Shown piece by piece: positions 52,996 through 60,512 of a stretch of DNA of 64,000 bases. Within the stretch, counting starts at the first letter, position 1, and every line of letters starts with the position of its first letter. Under the pieces are notes generated by a model. The model was given only the letters and a program-made list of their open reading frames with translations, had not been told where the DNA came from and searched no databases. Location of the stretch: NCBI RefSeq assembly GCF_031846325.1, contig NZ_JAVRHZ010000001.1:310001-374000 (forward strand), written 5' to 3'. The translations under genes were made by a program, and so were the position numbers. The DNA comes from Patiriisocius_A hiemis. Its GTDB lineage: Bacteria > Bacteroidota > Bacteroidia > Flavobacteriales > Flavobacteriaceae.

Positions 52996-53610
52996 ATGTT
53001 TGAAACGCTTTTGTCTTTTTCGCTAGCAACACTTGCCTTGGCTGTTTCTCCTGGACCAGATAACATCTATGTACTCACACAATCTTTGGTAAATGGTACT
53101 AAAAGTGGTATTGCTACAACCGCTGGTTTAATAAGTGGTTGTATTGTTCATACAACGTTATTGGCTTTTGGTATTTCTGCAATAATTATAGCTTCTCAAG
53201 CATTATTTTATGGTATTAAAGTGATAGGAGCATTGTATTTGTTATTTCTTGCCTATAAAGTATATAAAAGTGATGCTTCTATTATTTTTACTGAAGACGC
53301 TCCTAAAAAATCCCATTGGAGTTTGTTTAAACAAGGTGTTTTTATGAACTTGGTAAACCCAAAGGTTATGATTTTTTTCTTGGCCTTTTTCCCTGCGTTT
53401 ATTTGGAATACCTCAGATAGTACCGTCTACCAAATCTTTATTTTAGGAGGCACTTTTATGGCAGTTTCTTTTTTAACTTTTAGTACAATTGCCATTTTAG
53501 CGGGTTCTATTTCGAGCTTCTTAAAAACGAATAAGCAAATAGGAGTTGTTTTAAAATGGCTTCAAATAGTTGTTTTTGTAGGAACTGCAATCTATATATT
53601 AATTCCTTGA
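52996..53610 (+). CDS. LysE/RhtB family amino-acid exporter
   Basis: 204 aa, six predicted helices. The family mark SFSLATLALAVSPGPDNIYVLTQSLVNGTKSGIATTAGLISG opens the protein; the second conserved zone is FKQGVFMNLVNPKVMIFFLAFFPAFI. Members export lysine, homoserine, threonine or other amino acids from the cytoplasm. Substrate not predictable from sequence. It precedes the HMG-CoA lyase gene by 53 bp. Confidence 0.93.
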   Translation: MFETLLSFSLATLALAVSPGPDNIYVLTQSLVNGTKSGIATTAGLISGCIVHTTLLAFGISAIIIASQALFYGIKVIGALYLLFLAYKVYKSDASIIFTEDAPKKSHWSLFKQGVFMNLVNPKVMIFFLAFFPAFIWNTSDSTVYQIFILGGTFMAVSFLTFSTIAILAGSISSFLKTNKQIGVVLKWLQIVVFVGTAIYILIP

Positions 53611-53663
53611 TTTTTTAAAAAGTACACTCGCAAATCGTAAATCAAAAATGTATCTTTACAGAG

Positions 53664-54527
53664 ATGCAAAAAATTAAACTTATAGAGTGTCCTCGTGATG
53701 CGATGCAAGGTATAAAAGATTGGATTCCAACTGAGAAAAAGGTACAATACATCCAGTCCTTACTACGCTGCGGATTTGATACTATAGACTTTGGTAGCTT
53801 TGTTTCACCTAAGGCTATTCCACAAATGGTAGATACTGCAAAAGTACTTTCACAATTAGATTTATCTACTACGCAAAGTAAGTTATTGGCAATCGTGGCA
53901 AACGTAAGGGGTGCGCAAGATGCTGTAAAACATCCCGAGATTCAGTATTTAGGGTATCCATTTTCTATATCTGAAAATTTCCAGATGAGAAACACTCATA
54001 AAACCATTGCACAATCTATTGAGGTATTAAAACAAATACTGGAACTTGCTGAGGCAAACAATAAAGAAGTTGTCACTTATCTTTCAATGGGATTTGGAAA
54101 TCCCTATGGAGACCCATGGAATGTAGATATTGTGGGTGATTGGGCAGAAAAACTTGCTGCAATGGGAGTAAAAATTTTATCCCTTAGTGATACTGTAGGG
54201 ACTTCAACTCCTGAGATTATAGATTATTTATTTTCAAATTTAATTCCGAAATATCCAGCGATAGAGTTTGGAGCACATTTACATACAACTCCTACTGCAT
54301 GGCATGAGAAAATAGATGCAGCCTACAAAGCAGGGTGTTATCGTTTTGACGGAGCAATACAAGGTTTTGGTGGATGCCCCATGGCAAAAGATGATCTTAC
54401 CGGTAATATGCCTACTGAAAAAATGCTCAGCTATTTTACTACTGAAAAAGCAAATAACGATATTAACCCTATGTCTTTTGAAAGTGCTCATAACGAAGCA
54501 ACAAAAATATTTACCAAATATCATTAA
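53664..54527 (+). CDS. mvaB: Hydroxymethylglutaryl-CoA lyase
   Basis: 287 aa. DRE-TIM barrel marks: the first strand ECPRDAMQGIKDWIPTEKKVQYIQ with the catalytic Arg-Asp, CGFDTIDFGSFVSPKAIPQM, SLSDTVGTSTPEII, the metal-binding EFGAHLHTTP, and the catalytic loop DGAIQGFGGCPMAKDDLTGNMPTE with the conserved Cys. The enzyme splits HMG-CoA to acetoacetate and acetyl-CoA in leucine breakdown and ketone metabolism. The N-terminal motif reads PRDAMQ rather than the usual PRDGLQ. The next gene begins 1 nt after its stop, so translation is probably coupled. Confidence 0.92.
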   Translation: MQKIKLIECPRDAMQGIKDWIPTEKKVQYIQSLLRCGFDTIDFGSFVSPKAIPQMVDTAKVLSQLDLSTTQSKLLAIVANVRGAQDAVKHPEIQYLGYPFSISENFQMRNTHKTIAQSIEVLKQILELAEANNKEVVTYLSMGFGNPYGDPWNVDIVGDWAEKLAAMGVKILSLSDTVGTSTPEIIDYLFSNLIPKYPAIEFGAHLHTTPTAWHEKIDAAYKAGCYRFDGAIQGFGGCPMAKDDLTGNMPTEKMLSYFTTEKANNDINPMSFESAHNEATKIFTKYH

Positions 54528-54528
54528 A

Positions 54529-56046
54529 ATGAATTTTCTTAAATTTTTACTATTATCACTTCTTTTTATTGGATGCTCAACAACTAAAAATGTCGTCCAA
54601 AAACAAAAGGATGATGGTAGTATAACCTTAAAGTTTGTACAAGTAAACGATGTTTACGAAATAGCGCCACTAAGCGGAGGTAAATATGGTGGGATGTCCC
54701 GCGTAGCCTATGTAAGGGATTCAATTAAAGCAGAAAATCCTAACACCTATTTGTTTATGGCTGGTGACTTTTTAAACCCCTCTTTATTAGGTACTGTAAA
54801 GTTAAATGGAGAGCGCATACATGGAAAACAAATGATTGAAGTAATGAACGCCATGGATTTTACATTAGTCACTTTTGGTAATCATGAATTTGATATTGAT
54901 GAAGCAGATTTACAAAAACGATTGGATGAATCTACTTTTCAATGGATGAGTTCTAACACATTTCAAAAAAAAGATAGTGTTGCTCAATCTTTTGTTTCAG
55001 GTAGGGGAAATGTTGCGTTTAATTACACACTAAATGCAGTTGATGAAGACGGAACAAATATAAGTATTGGTTTTGTTGGGAGTACAATCCCATCAAATCC
55101 TAAGGACTACGTTTTTTACGGAGATATTTATGACTATTCTCAAAAAGCCTATACAGTCATTAAAGATTCTGTTGATATTACTGTAGGACTTACGCATTTG
55201 GAAATAGAACAAGATGTAGCACTTGCTAACAAAATCCCTGAACTAAAGCTTGTAATGGGAGGGCATGAACATAATAATATGCTAGTTCCTACAAACAATG
55301 GAGTTGTTGCAAAAGCAGATGCTAATGCAAAAACTGTATATGTTCACACATTAGTTTATAACACTATTACAAAACAATTAAATGTTGATTCTCAATTAGT
55401 ACCAATTGATGATACAACACCTTCAAACCCTCAAGTTAAAGCAATTGTCGATAAATGGAATGTAATACTTGAAGAAAAAATAAAAGAAGTAATAGCAGAC
55501 CCTTACGAAGTTATTTACAGAGCAACAATACCGCTAGATGGAACAGATAGCGCGAGTAGGGGAGTGCAAACCAATCTTGGAGAAATTATTACTCATGCTA
55601 TGGCACTCTCATTTAATTCAAAAGTAGATGCAGCTATAGTAAATGGAGGTTCTATACGTATCGATGACCAATTGAGTGGTGATGTTACAAGTATGGACAT
55701 ATTTAGGGTGCTTCCCTTTGGAGGGCATGTTTTAAAAGTAAAAATATCTGGAGCTTTACTTAAAGAAGTATTAGACTATGGTAAATCTAAAGGAGGGACA
55801 GGTGCTTACTTACAACGCTATAACATTACTGAAAATGAAACGTATGGTTGGAATGTAGGTCCAATGGAAATTGATACTGAAAAAGTATATACTATCGCTA
55901 TGAGTGATTTTTTATTGAAGGGTTTTGATATTCCCTTTTTAACAAAAGATAACGTTGGTATTCTTGAAGTATATGAACCTTCAGAAAATGAAGCAGCTGC
56001 AGATGTTAGAAAAGCTGTAATTGAATATTTAAAATCTATTAACTAA
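54529..56046 (+). CDS. 5'-nucleotidase / bifunctional metallophosphatase lipoprotein
   Basis: 505 aa from the ATG at 54529 (MNFLKFLLLSLLFIGCSTTK, lipobox Cys 16). The frame stays open upstream within the HMG-CoA lyase gene, but only this start gives the signal sequence. The N-terminal metallophosphatase domain shows VQVNDVYEIAPLSGGKYGGMSRV in place of the usual DxH..., then FMAGDFLNPSLLG, TFGNHEFDIDEADL and GLTHLEIEQD with VMGGHEHN. The C-terminal domain has the substrate segment VNGGSIRIDDQLSGDVTSMDIFRVLPFGGH and VYTIAMSDFLLKG. It hydrolyses nucleotides or related phosphates outside the inner membrane. Confidence 0.9.
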   Translation: MNFLKFLLLSLLFIGCSTTKNVVQKQKDDGSITLKFVQVNDVYEIAPLSGGKYGGMSRVAYVRDSIKAENPNTYLFMAGDFLNPSLLGTVKLNGERIHGKQMIEVMNAMDFTLVTFGNHEFDIDEADLQKRLDESTFQWMSSNTFQKKDSVAQSFVSGRGNVAFNYTLNAVDEDGTNISIGFVGSTIPSNPKDYVFYGDIYDYSQKAYTVIKDSVDITVGLTHLEIEQDVALANKIPELKLVMGGHEHNNMLVPTNNGVVAKADANAKTVYVHTLVYNTITKQLNVDSQLVPIDDTTPSNPQVKAIVDKWNVILEEKIKEVIADPYEVIYRATIPLDGTDSASRGVQTNLGEIITHAMALSFNSKVDAAIVNGGSIRIDDQLSGDVTSMDIFRVLPFGGHVLKVKISGALLKEVLDYGKSKGGTGAYLQRYNITENETYGWNVGPMEIDTEKVYTIAMSDFLLKGFDIPFLTKDNVGILEVYEPSENEAAADVRKAVIEYLKSIN

Positions 56047-56050
56047 AATT

Positions 56051-56071
56051 TAATTAGAATAATTCTAAATA
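56051..56071. promoter_or_regulatory. Iron-box-like palindrome 1, upstream of the haem-binding gene
   Basis: A 21-bp palindrome with the core TTAGAATAATTCTAA (56054-56068, perfect) and the right arm ATTCTAAATA. It overlaps the expected -33 position of the promoter whose -7 is TATTTTTG at 56077-56084, so a bound repressor would block RNA polymerase. Two related sites lie at 56623 and 56694. Confidence 0.6.
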
Positions 56072-56076
56072 AATTT

Positions 56077-56084
56077 TATTTTTG
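56077..56084 (+). promoter_or_regulatory. Putative -7 element of the haem-binding gene
   Basis: TATTTTTG matches TAnnTTTG 22 nt before the ATG at 56106. TTAG at 56054-56057 stands 19 nt upstream and could serve as the -33 element. Confidence 0.45.
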
Positions 56085-56105
56085 CGTTTATTAAATATGT
56101 AAACC

Positions 56106-56585
56106 ATGATTAAAAAAATAGTAAAGTACTTCTTATTAGTTGCGCTTGCAGCACTTGTTGTAATACAATTTATAAGACCAGATAAGAATGAACAAGGTTA
56201 TGATACTGTTATGGCTTTTGAGAAAGACACAAAGCCTTCAGCAGCCGTAGCCACTATTTTAAAAGAAAATTGTTACGATTGTCATAGCAATCAAACTAGA
56301 TATCCATGGTATGCAGAAATTGCACCTGTTTCATTTTGGTTAGAAGAACATGTAGAACATGGCAAAGGCGATTTTAATGTGTCAGAATGGGAGAGCTATT
56401 CAGTTAAAAAGAAAGATCACAAGTTAGAAGAACTTATCGAAGAAGTAGAAGAGGGTCATATGCCCTTAGATAGCTATACTTGGATTCATGGCACACTTAA
56501 CGAAGAAGAAATGACCCAGTTACTTCAATGGGCAACAGTTGCTAGACTTCAATACAAATCCGAATTGGAAGTTTCATCTAAGTAA
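56106..56585 (+). CDS. Haem-binding domain protein (single CxxCH, cytochrome-like)
   Basis: 159 aa. One N-terminal hydrophobic segment (IVKYFLLVALAALVVIQFI) acts as a membrane anchor or signal. The haem-binding domain starts with LKENCYDCHSNQTRYPWYAEIAPVSFWLEEHVEHGK, where CYDCH is at residues 56-60 and the later His residues may be distal ligands. EGHMPLDSYTWIHG and LNEEEMTQLLQWA complete the family pattern. It probably transfers electrons or handles haem in the periplasm. It is the first gene of the putative iron locus, with its own palindrome-controlled promoter. Confidence 0.88.
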   Translation: MIKKIVKYFLLVALAALVVIQFIRPDKNEQGYDTVMAFEKDTKPSAAVATILKENCYDCHSNQTRYPWYAEIAPVSFWLEEHVEHGKGDFNVSEWESYSVKKKDHKLEELIEEVEEGHMPLDSYTWIHGTLNEEEMTQLLQWATVARLQYKSELEVSSK

Positions 56586-56622
56586 TTTATAATCAGACAC
56601 CTTCAAATTTTAACATTAAGTT

Positions 56623-56643
56623 TATTTAAATTTATTCTAAATA
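56623..56643. promoter_or_regulatory. Iron-box-like palindrome 2, upstream of DUF4856 promoter
   Basis: 21 bp with left arm TATTTAAAT and right arm ATTCTAAATA; the arms are complementary apart from one pair and the centre. It lies immediately upstream of the proposed -33 element at 56647. Confidence 0.55.
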
Positions 56644-56646
56644 GTC

Positions 56647-56677
56647 TTGTGTAAACTAGAAAGGGTTTTTATTTTTG
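56647..56677 (+). promoter_or_regulatory. Putative promoter of the DUF4856/imelysin/HTTM/TonB receptor run
   Basis: TTG at 56647-56649, a 20-bp spacer and TATTTTTG at 56670-56677 fit the Bacteroidota -33/-7 promoter well. Palindromes 2 and 3 bracket it. Confidence 0.55.
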
Positions 56678-56693
56678 CTGAAAATTAATATAC

Positions 56694-56714
56694 TATTTAT
56701 ATTCAGTCTAAATA
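56694..56714. promoter_or_regulatory. Iron-box-like palindrome 3, downstream of DUF4856 promoter
   Basis: 21 bp with left arm TATTTATATT and right arm AGTCTAAATA; eight of ten pairs match. It lies after the predicted transcription start (about 56682) and 8 bp before the ATG at 56723. Confidence 0.5.
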
Positions 56715-56722
56715 AAATTTAA

Positions 56723-57943
56723 ATGAAAAAGATACTATTATTCTTAGCTGTTCCAACGCTTTTTTTAACCTCATGTTCGTCTGATGATGACAATAGCGAT
56801 GATATTAATCAAGTTGAAGCGCCATTAACTTATACATTTACTCGAAACGGTGAATCAACAGTTTCATTTAGTGGTCAAACTACACGTATCGCAATGTCTG
56901 AAGAAACTGTAAGCGCATTTAACGATTTTGGTGTATCTACAGAGACATCGTTATTAAACATGTTTAATCATCAAGAAGGAGCAAACGATTTTAGTGATAC
57001 TGAGCTTAATGCTAGTGATAAAAGTATGAGAAGTAAAACCGCTGCATCTAGAGACTACTTTAGTGCTAATACTTCTGAGGCTGCATTAATAAAAGAAACT
57101 TTTGATGGATACATTTCTACTCAGATTAACGAAGTTTACCCTAATGAAATGACAAATGCGTCTCCAGGAGTTGCAGGACAAATTGCAGATGGGTCTTCTA
57201 CACGTTATGTAACTGGAAAGGGATTAGAAATGAACCAAACCTTTGCTAAAGGTCTTATTGGAGCTCTTATGGTAGACCAAATGCTAAATAATTATTTGAG
57301 TACTTCAGTTTTAGATGAAGCTACTAATGTTTCTGACAATGATAACGATATTCCTGCTGAAGGTAAAGTGTATACAACTATGGAGCATAAGTGGGATGAG
57401 GCATATGGTTATCTTTTTGGAGCATCTACAGATACTGCAAACCCTATAACAACTGTTGGAGATGATGATAGCTTTTTAAATAAGTATTTGGGTAGAGTAG
57501 AAGGTGATACAGATTTTGCTGGAATAGCACAAGAGGTATATGATGCTCTAAAACTAGGAAGGGCAGCAATAGTAGCCAAAAACTATGAAGTTCGTGATGA
57601 GCAAGCAGCAATTGTTAGACAAAAGATTTCTGAAGTGATTGCAATTAGAGCTATTTATTACCTTCAACAGGGAAAAAACGCTGTTCAAAATGGGGATATG
57701 GGAGCTGCTTTCCATGACCTTTCTGAAGGTTATGGCTTTGTGTATAGCTTGCGTTTTACAAGAAACCCAAATACTAACGAACCTTTCTTTACAAGAACCG
57801 AAGTAGATAGTTATATATCTCAATTAATGAATGATGGTGCAAACGGTCTTTGGGATGTGACACCAGCAACACTTGATAGTATTTCTGAGGCTATTGCAGC
57901 AAAGTTTGACTTTACTGTAGCACAGGCAGGAAGTACTAACTAA
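56723..57943 (+). CDS. DUF4856 domain lipoprotein
   Basis: 406 aa. Lipobox FLTSC with Cys at residue 18, then an Asp/Ser-rich linker (SSDDDNSDDINQ). The body fits DUF4856: PLTYTFTRNGESTVSFSGQTTRIAMSEE near the start, GKGLEMNQTFAKGLIGALMVDQMLNNYL, a middle MEHKWDEAYGYLFG, and a late AAFHDLSEGYGFVYSLRF. The family occurs in Bacteroidota beside imelysin and TonB receptors, as here, and is presumed to take part in iron uptake at the outer membrane; its biochemistry is unknown. It is preceded by two iron-box-like palindromes. Confidence 0.9.
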   Translation: MKKILLFLAVPTLFLTSCSSDDDNSDDINQVEAPLTYTFTRNGESTVSFSGQTTRIAMSEETVSAFNDFGVSTETSLLNMFNHQEGANDFSDTELNASDKSMRSKTAASRDYFSANTSEAALIKETFDGYISTQINEVYPNEMTNASPGVAGQIADGSSTRYVTGKGLEMNQTFAKGLIGALMVDQMLNNYLSTSVLDEATNVSDNDNDIPAEGKVYTTMEHKWDEAYGYLFGASTDTANPITTVGDDDSFLNKYLGRVEGDTDFAGIAQEVYDALKLGRAAIVAKNYEVRDEQAAIVRQKISEVIAIRAIYYLQQGKNAVQNGDMGAAFHDLSEGYGFVYSLRFTRNPNTNEPFFTRTEVDSYISQLMNDGANGLWDVTPATLDSISEAIAAKFDFTVAQAGSTN

Positions 57944-57962
57944 TAAAAACCGAATTAGTCAT

Positions 57963-58004
57963 AAAACTAACTAGTAATTTCAAACCAAAATGCTAGCTAG
58001 TTTT
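57963..58004 (+). promoter_or_regulatory. Stem-loop between DUF4856 and imelysin genes
   Basis: AAAACTAACTAG (57963-57974) and CTAGCTAGTTTT (57993-58004) are complementary at 11 of 12 positions around an 18-nt loop. Only four T end the stem, so it may be a weak terminator or processing signal. A -7-like TAATTTTG follows at 58007-58014, which could restart transcription for the imelysin gene. Confidence 0.4.
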
Positions 58005-58028
58005 AATAATTTTGCAAAAAAATTGAAA

Positions 58029-59150
58029 ATGAACAATACGTTTAAAATTTTAATACTGTTTCTTGCTGCTATTGTTGTTTATGCTTGTTCCTCTGGTGAT
58101 GATAGTAATGATGCACAACAGGATAATTTTGATAGAGGAGCGATGCTAGTGAACTGGGCAGATAATATTATTATCCCGTCTTACACTAATTTTAAAACAG
58201 CTACTGAAAATCTAAATTCTGAAGTTATTTCTTTTACAGATGCTCCTTCAGTAAGTAGATTACAATCATTAAGAGCTGAATGGTTAAATACATACCTAGA
58301 GTTTCAAAAAGTTTCAATGTTTGAAATTGCCAAAGCAGAAGAAATTAATTTTCGTAATAGATTAAACGTATATCCCACTAATACTTCAGAAATAGAACAA
58401 TTAATTGCAGATGGTAATTATGATTTTTCCTTACCATCTACAATAGATGCGCAAGGTTTCCCAGCAATGGATTATTTATTACATGGACTTGGAACAACAG
58501 ATGAAGAGATACTTTCGTTTTATACTACAAATGCTAATGCAAGTAACTACAAAGCCTACCTTTTAAACCTTTCAACTGCAATAGTTTCACTTACAACAAC
58601 AGTTTTAGACGATTGGGTTACAAATTACAGGACTACTTTTGTTTCTAACACGGGATCTTCTGCAAATGGTTCTGTTGATAAATTAGTAAACGATTATCTT
58701 TTTTATTATGAAAAGGCTTTAAGAGCCGGTAAAGTTGGGATTCCAGCAGGAGTGTTCTCTGGTGAGCCACTTCCAGGAAATGTAGAAGCTTTTTACAGAA
58801 AAGATATTTCTAAACAATTATTGCTTGAGGCATTAACAGCAACACAAAACTTCTTTAACGGAAAAAGCGCAAATACTAATACTCAAGGAGAAAGTTTACA
58901 ATCTTATCTTGATTTTTTAAACACTATTAAAAATGGAGAAGATTTAAGTGCATTGATTAATAACCAATTTGATACTGCTCGGAATGCTATAAATGGTTTG
59001 GATAACAATTTTGTTACTCAAATTCAAACAAACAACGGTCAGTTTCTTTCAACTTACGATGAGTTACAGCGTAATGTTGTTTTACTTAAAGTAGATATGC
59101 TACAAGCACTAAGTATTGATGTGGATTTTGTAGATGCAGATGGTGATTAA
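58029..59150 (+). CDS. Imelysin-like (M75) lipoprotein
   Basis: 373 aa from ATG 58029 (MNNTFKILILFLAAIVVYACSSGDD), lipobox Cys 20. The protein is mostly helical, as in the imelysin/IrpA fold of two helical bundles. The landmark GxHxxE region reads GFPAMDYLLHG (residues 143-153), so His is replaced by Pro and Glu by Asp; peptidase activity is doubtful and metal binding may differ. A second landmark is AGKVGIPAGVFSGEPLPGNVEAFYRKDIS. Imelysins are iron-regulated outer-membrane or periplasmic proteins. The stop overlaps the HTTM start (TAATG). Confidence 0.9.
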   Translation: MNNTFKILILFLAAIVVYACSSGDDSNDAQQDNFDRGAMLVNWADNIIIPSYTNFKTATENLNSEVISFTDAPSVSRLQSLRAEWLNTYLEFQKVSMFEIAKAEEINFRNRLNVYPTNTSEIEQLIADGNYDFSLPSTIDAQGFPAMDYLLHGLGTTDEEILSFYTTNANASNYKAYLLNLSTAIVSLTTTVLDDWVTNYRTTFVSNTGSSANGSVDKLVNDYLFYYEKALRAGKVGIPAGVFSGEPLPGNVEAFYRKDISKQLLLEALTATQNFFNGKSANTNTQGESLQSYLDFLNTIKNGEDLSALINNQFDTARNAINGLDNNFVTQIQTNNGQFLSTYDELQRNVVLLKVDMLQALSIDVDFVDADGD

Positions 59151-60511
59151 TGAGTAAAACAAAGAATACATACTTTAACACCTATACGAAGGCCGCTCCT
59201 CTTGCGGTCTTTCGTATTTTCTTTGGTGTCATGATGTGTGCTAGTATTGTACGTTTTTGGAGTAAAGGTTGGATTGATAAACTGTACATTAATCCTACTT
59301 ATTTTTTTAAGTACTATGGCTTTGAATGGGTTCAATCTCCTGGCATATATACGTATTTATTATTTGCCCTTTGTGGTCTTTCGGCACTTTTTGTTGCGGT
59401 TGGATATAAGTATAGAATAGCAATAATCACTTTCTTTCTTAGCTTTACATACATAGAGTTACTTGATAAAACTACCTACCTTAATCACTACTATTTTATA
59501 AGTATTCTTAGCTTTTTACTTATTTTTTTACCTGCCAACGCTTACTTTTCTTTAGATTCAAAAATAAATCCTAAGATTTTTTTTACACATGTCCCAAAGT
59601 GGACAATAGATAGTATTAAACTTCTTCTTTTTGTTGTTTACTTCTATGCAGGCCTTGCAAAACTTAATAGTGACTGGCTTTTTAATGCTATGCCTTTAAA
59701 AATTTGGTTGCCGTCTAAATATGATATTCCATTACTAGGTAGCGTATTACAGCAAGAGTGGTTGCATTATACCTTTAGTTGGAGTGGTGCATTGTATGAT
59801 TTATTAATTCCTTTTTTATTGCTATGTAAACCAACACGTTGGTTTGCTTTTGGTTTGGTAGTAATCTTTCATGTATTAACGCGAGTTTTATTTCCAATTG
59901 GGATGTTTCCTTACATCATGATTGTAAGTGCGCTTATCTTTTTTGACAGTAATGTACATGATAAAATATTAAGATTTATAGCAAAAACTTTTATGATAGG
60001 TGCTAATCAACTTAAAACTATTTCAATAAAAAAATATCAGCTTAAAAGTAAAGGAGTGATCCTTATAGTATGTTGTTTTTTTATAGTTCAATTAATATTT
60101 CCCTGGCGATATTTAGCTTATCCGGGCGAATTATTCTGGACGGAAGAAGGGTACCGTTTCTCTTGGCGAGTGATGCTTATGGAGAAAGCAGGGTATGCAC
60201 AGTTTAAAATTAAAGACACCGTAAGTGGGAAACAGTTTTTTGTTGACAATTCGGATTTTTTAACACCTTTTCAAGAAAAGCAAATGAGCACGCAGCCCGA
60301 TTTTATTTTGCAATATGCTCAATTTTTAGGAGACCATTTCAACAAAGAAGGGCATGAGAACATTGCTGTTTTTGTTGAGAGCTATGTAGCACTAAATGGT
60401 AGATTAAGTCAGCTATATATAAACCCAGAAGTTGACCTTTTAAAACAAAGAGAGTCCTTTAAACATAAGGATTGGATTTTAAAATTTAATGATGAAATTA
60501 AAGGATTGTAA
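59150..60511 (+). CDS. HTTM domain membrane protein (vitamin K-dependent gamma-carboxylase-like)
   Basis: 453 aa. The first 290 residues hold about seven to eight hydrophobic helices in the HTTM arrangement: APLAVFRIFFGVMMCASIVRFW at the start, LDKTTYLNHYYFISILSFLLIFLPANAYFSLD, and YFYAGLAKLNSDWLFNAMPLKIWLP. The C-terminal 130 residues are soluble (YRFSWRVMLMEKAGYAQFKIKD). The family includes the vertebrate gamma-glutamyl carboxylase; the bacterial role is open. It overlaps the imelysin gene by one base and the TonB receptor starts 1 nt after its stop, so it belongs to the iron locus. Confidence 0.88.
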   Translation: MSKTKNTYFNTYTKAAPLAVFRIFFGVMMCASIVRFWSKGWIDKLYINPTYFFKYYGFEWVQSPGIYTYLLFALCGLSALFVAVGYKYRIAIITFFLSFTYIELLDKTTYLNHYYFISILSFLLIFLPANAYFSLDSKINPKIFFTHVPKWTIDSIKLLLFVVYFYAGLAKLNSDWLFNAMPLKIWLPSKYDIPLLGSVLQQEWLHYTFSWSGALYDLLIPFLLLCKPTRWFAFGLVVIFHVLTRVLFPIGMFPYIMIVSALIFFDSNVHDKILRFIAKTFMIGANQLKTISIKKYQLKSKGVILIVCCFFIVQLIFPWRYLAYPGELFWTEEGYRFSWRVMLMEKAGYAQFKIKDTVSGKQFFVDNSDFLTPFQEKQMSTQPDFILQYAQFLGDHFNKEGHENIAVFVESYVALNGRLSQLYINPEVDLLKQRESFKHKDWILKFNDEIKGL

Positions 60512-60512
60512 T

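Noticed and set aside
54316..54528. In-frame upstream extension of the 5'-nucleotidase gene inside the HMG-CoA lyase gene
   Set aside because: The ATG at 54529 is followed directly by a lipoprotein signal sequence (LLFIGC); the extension would bury it and overlaps a conserved gene in another frame.
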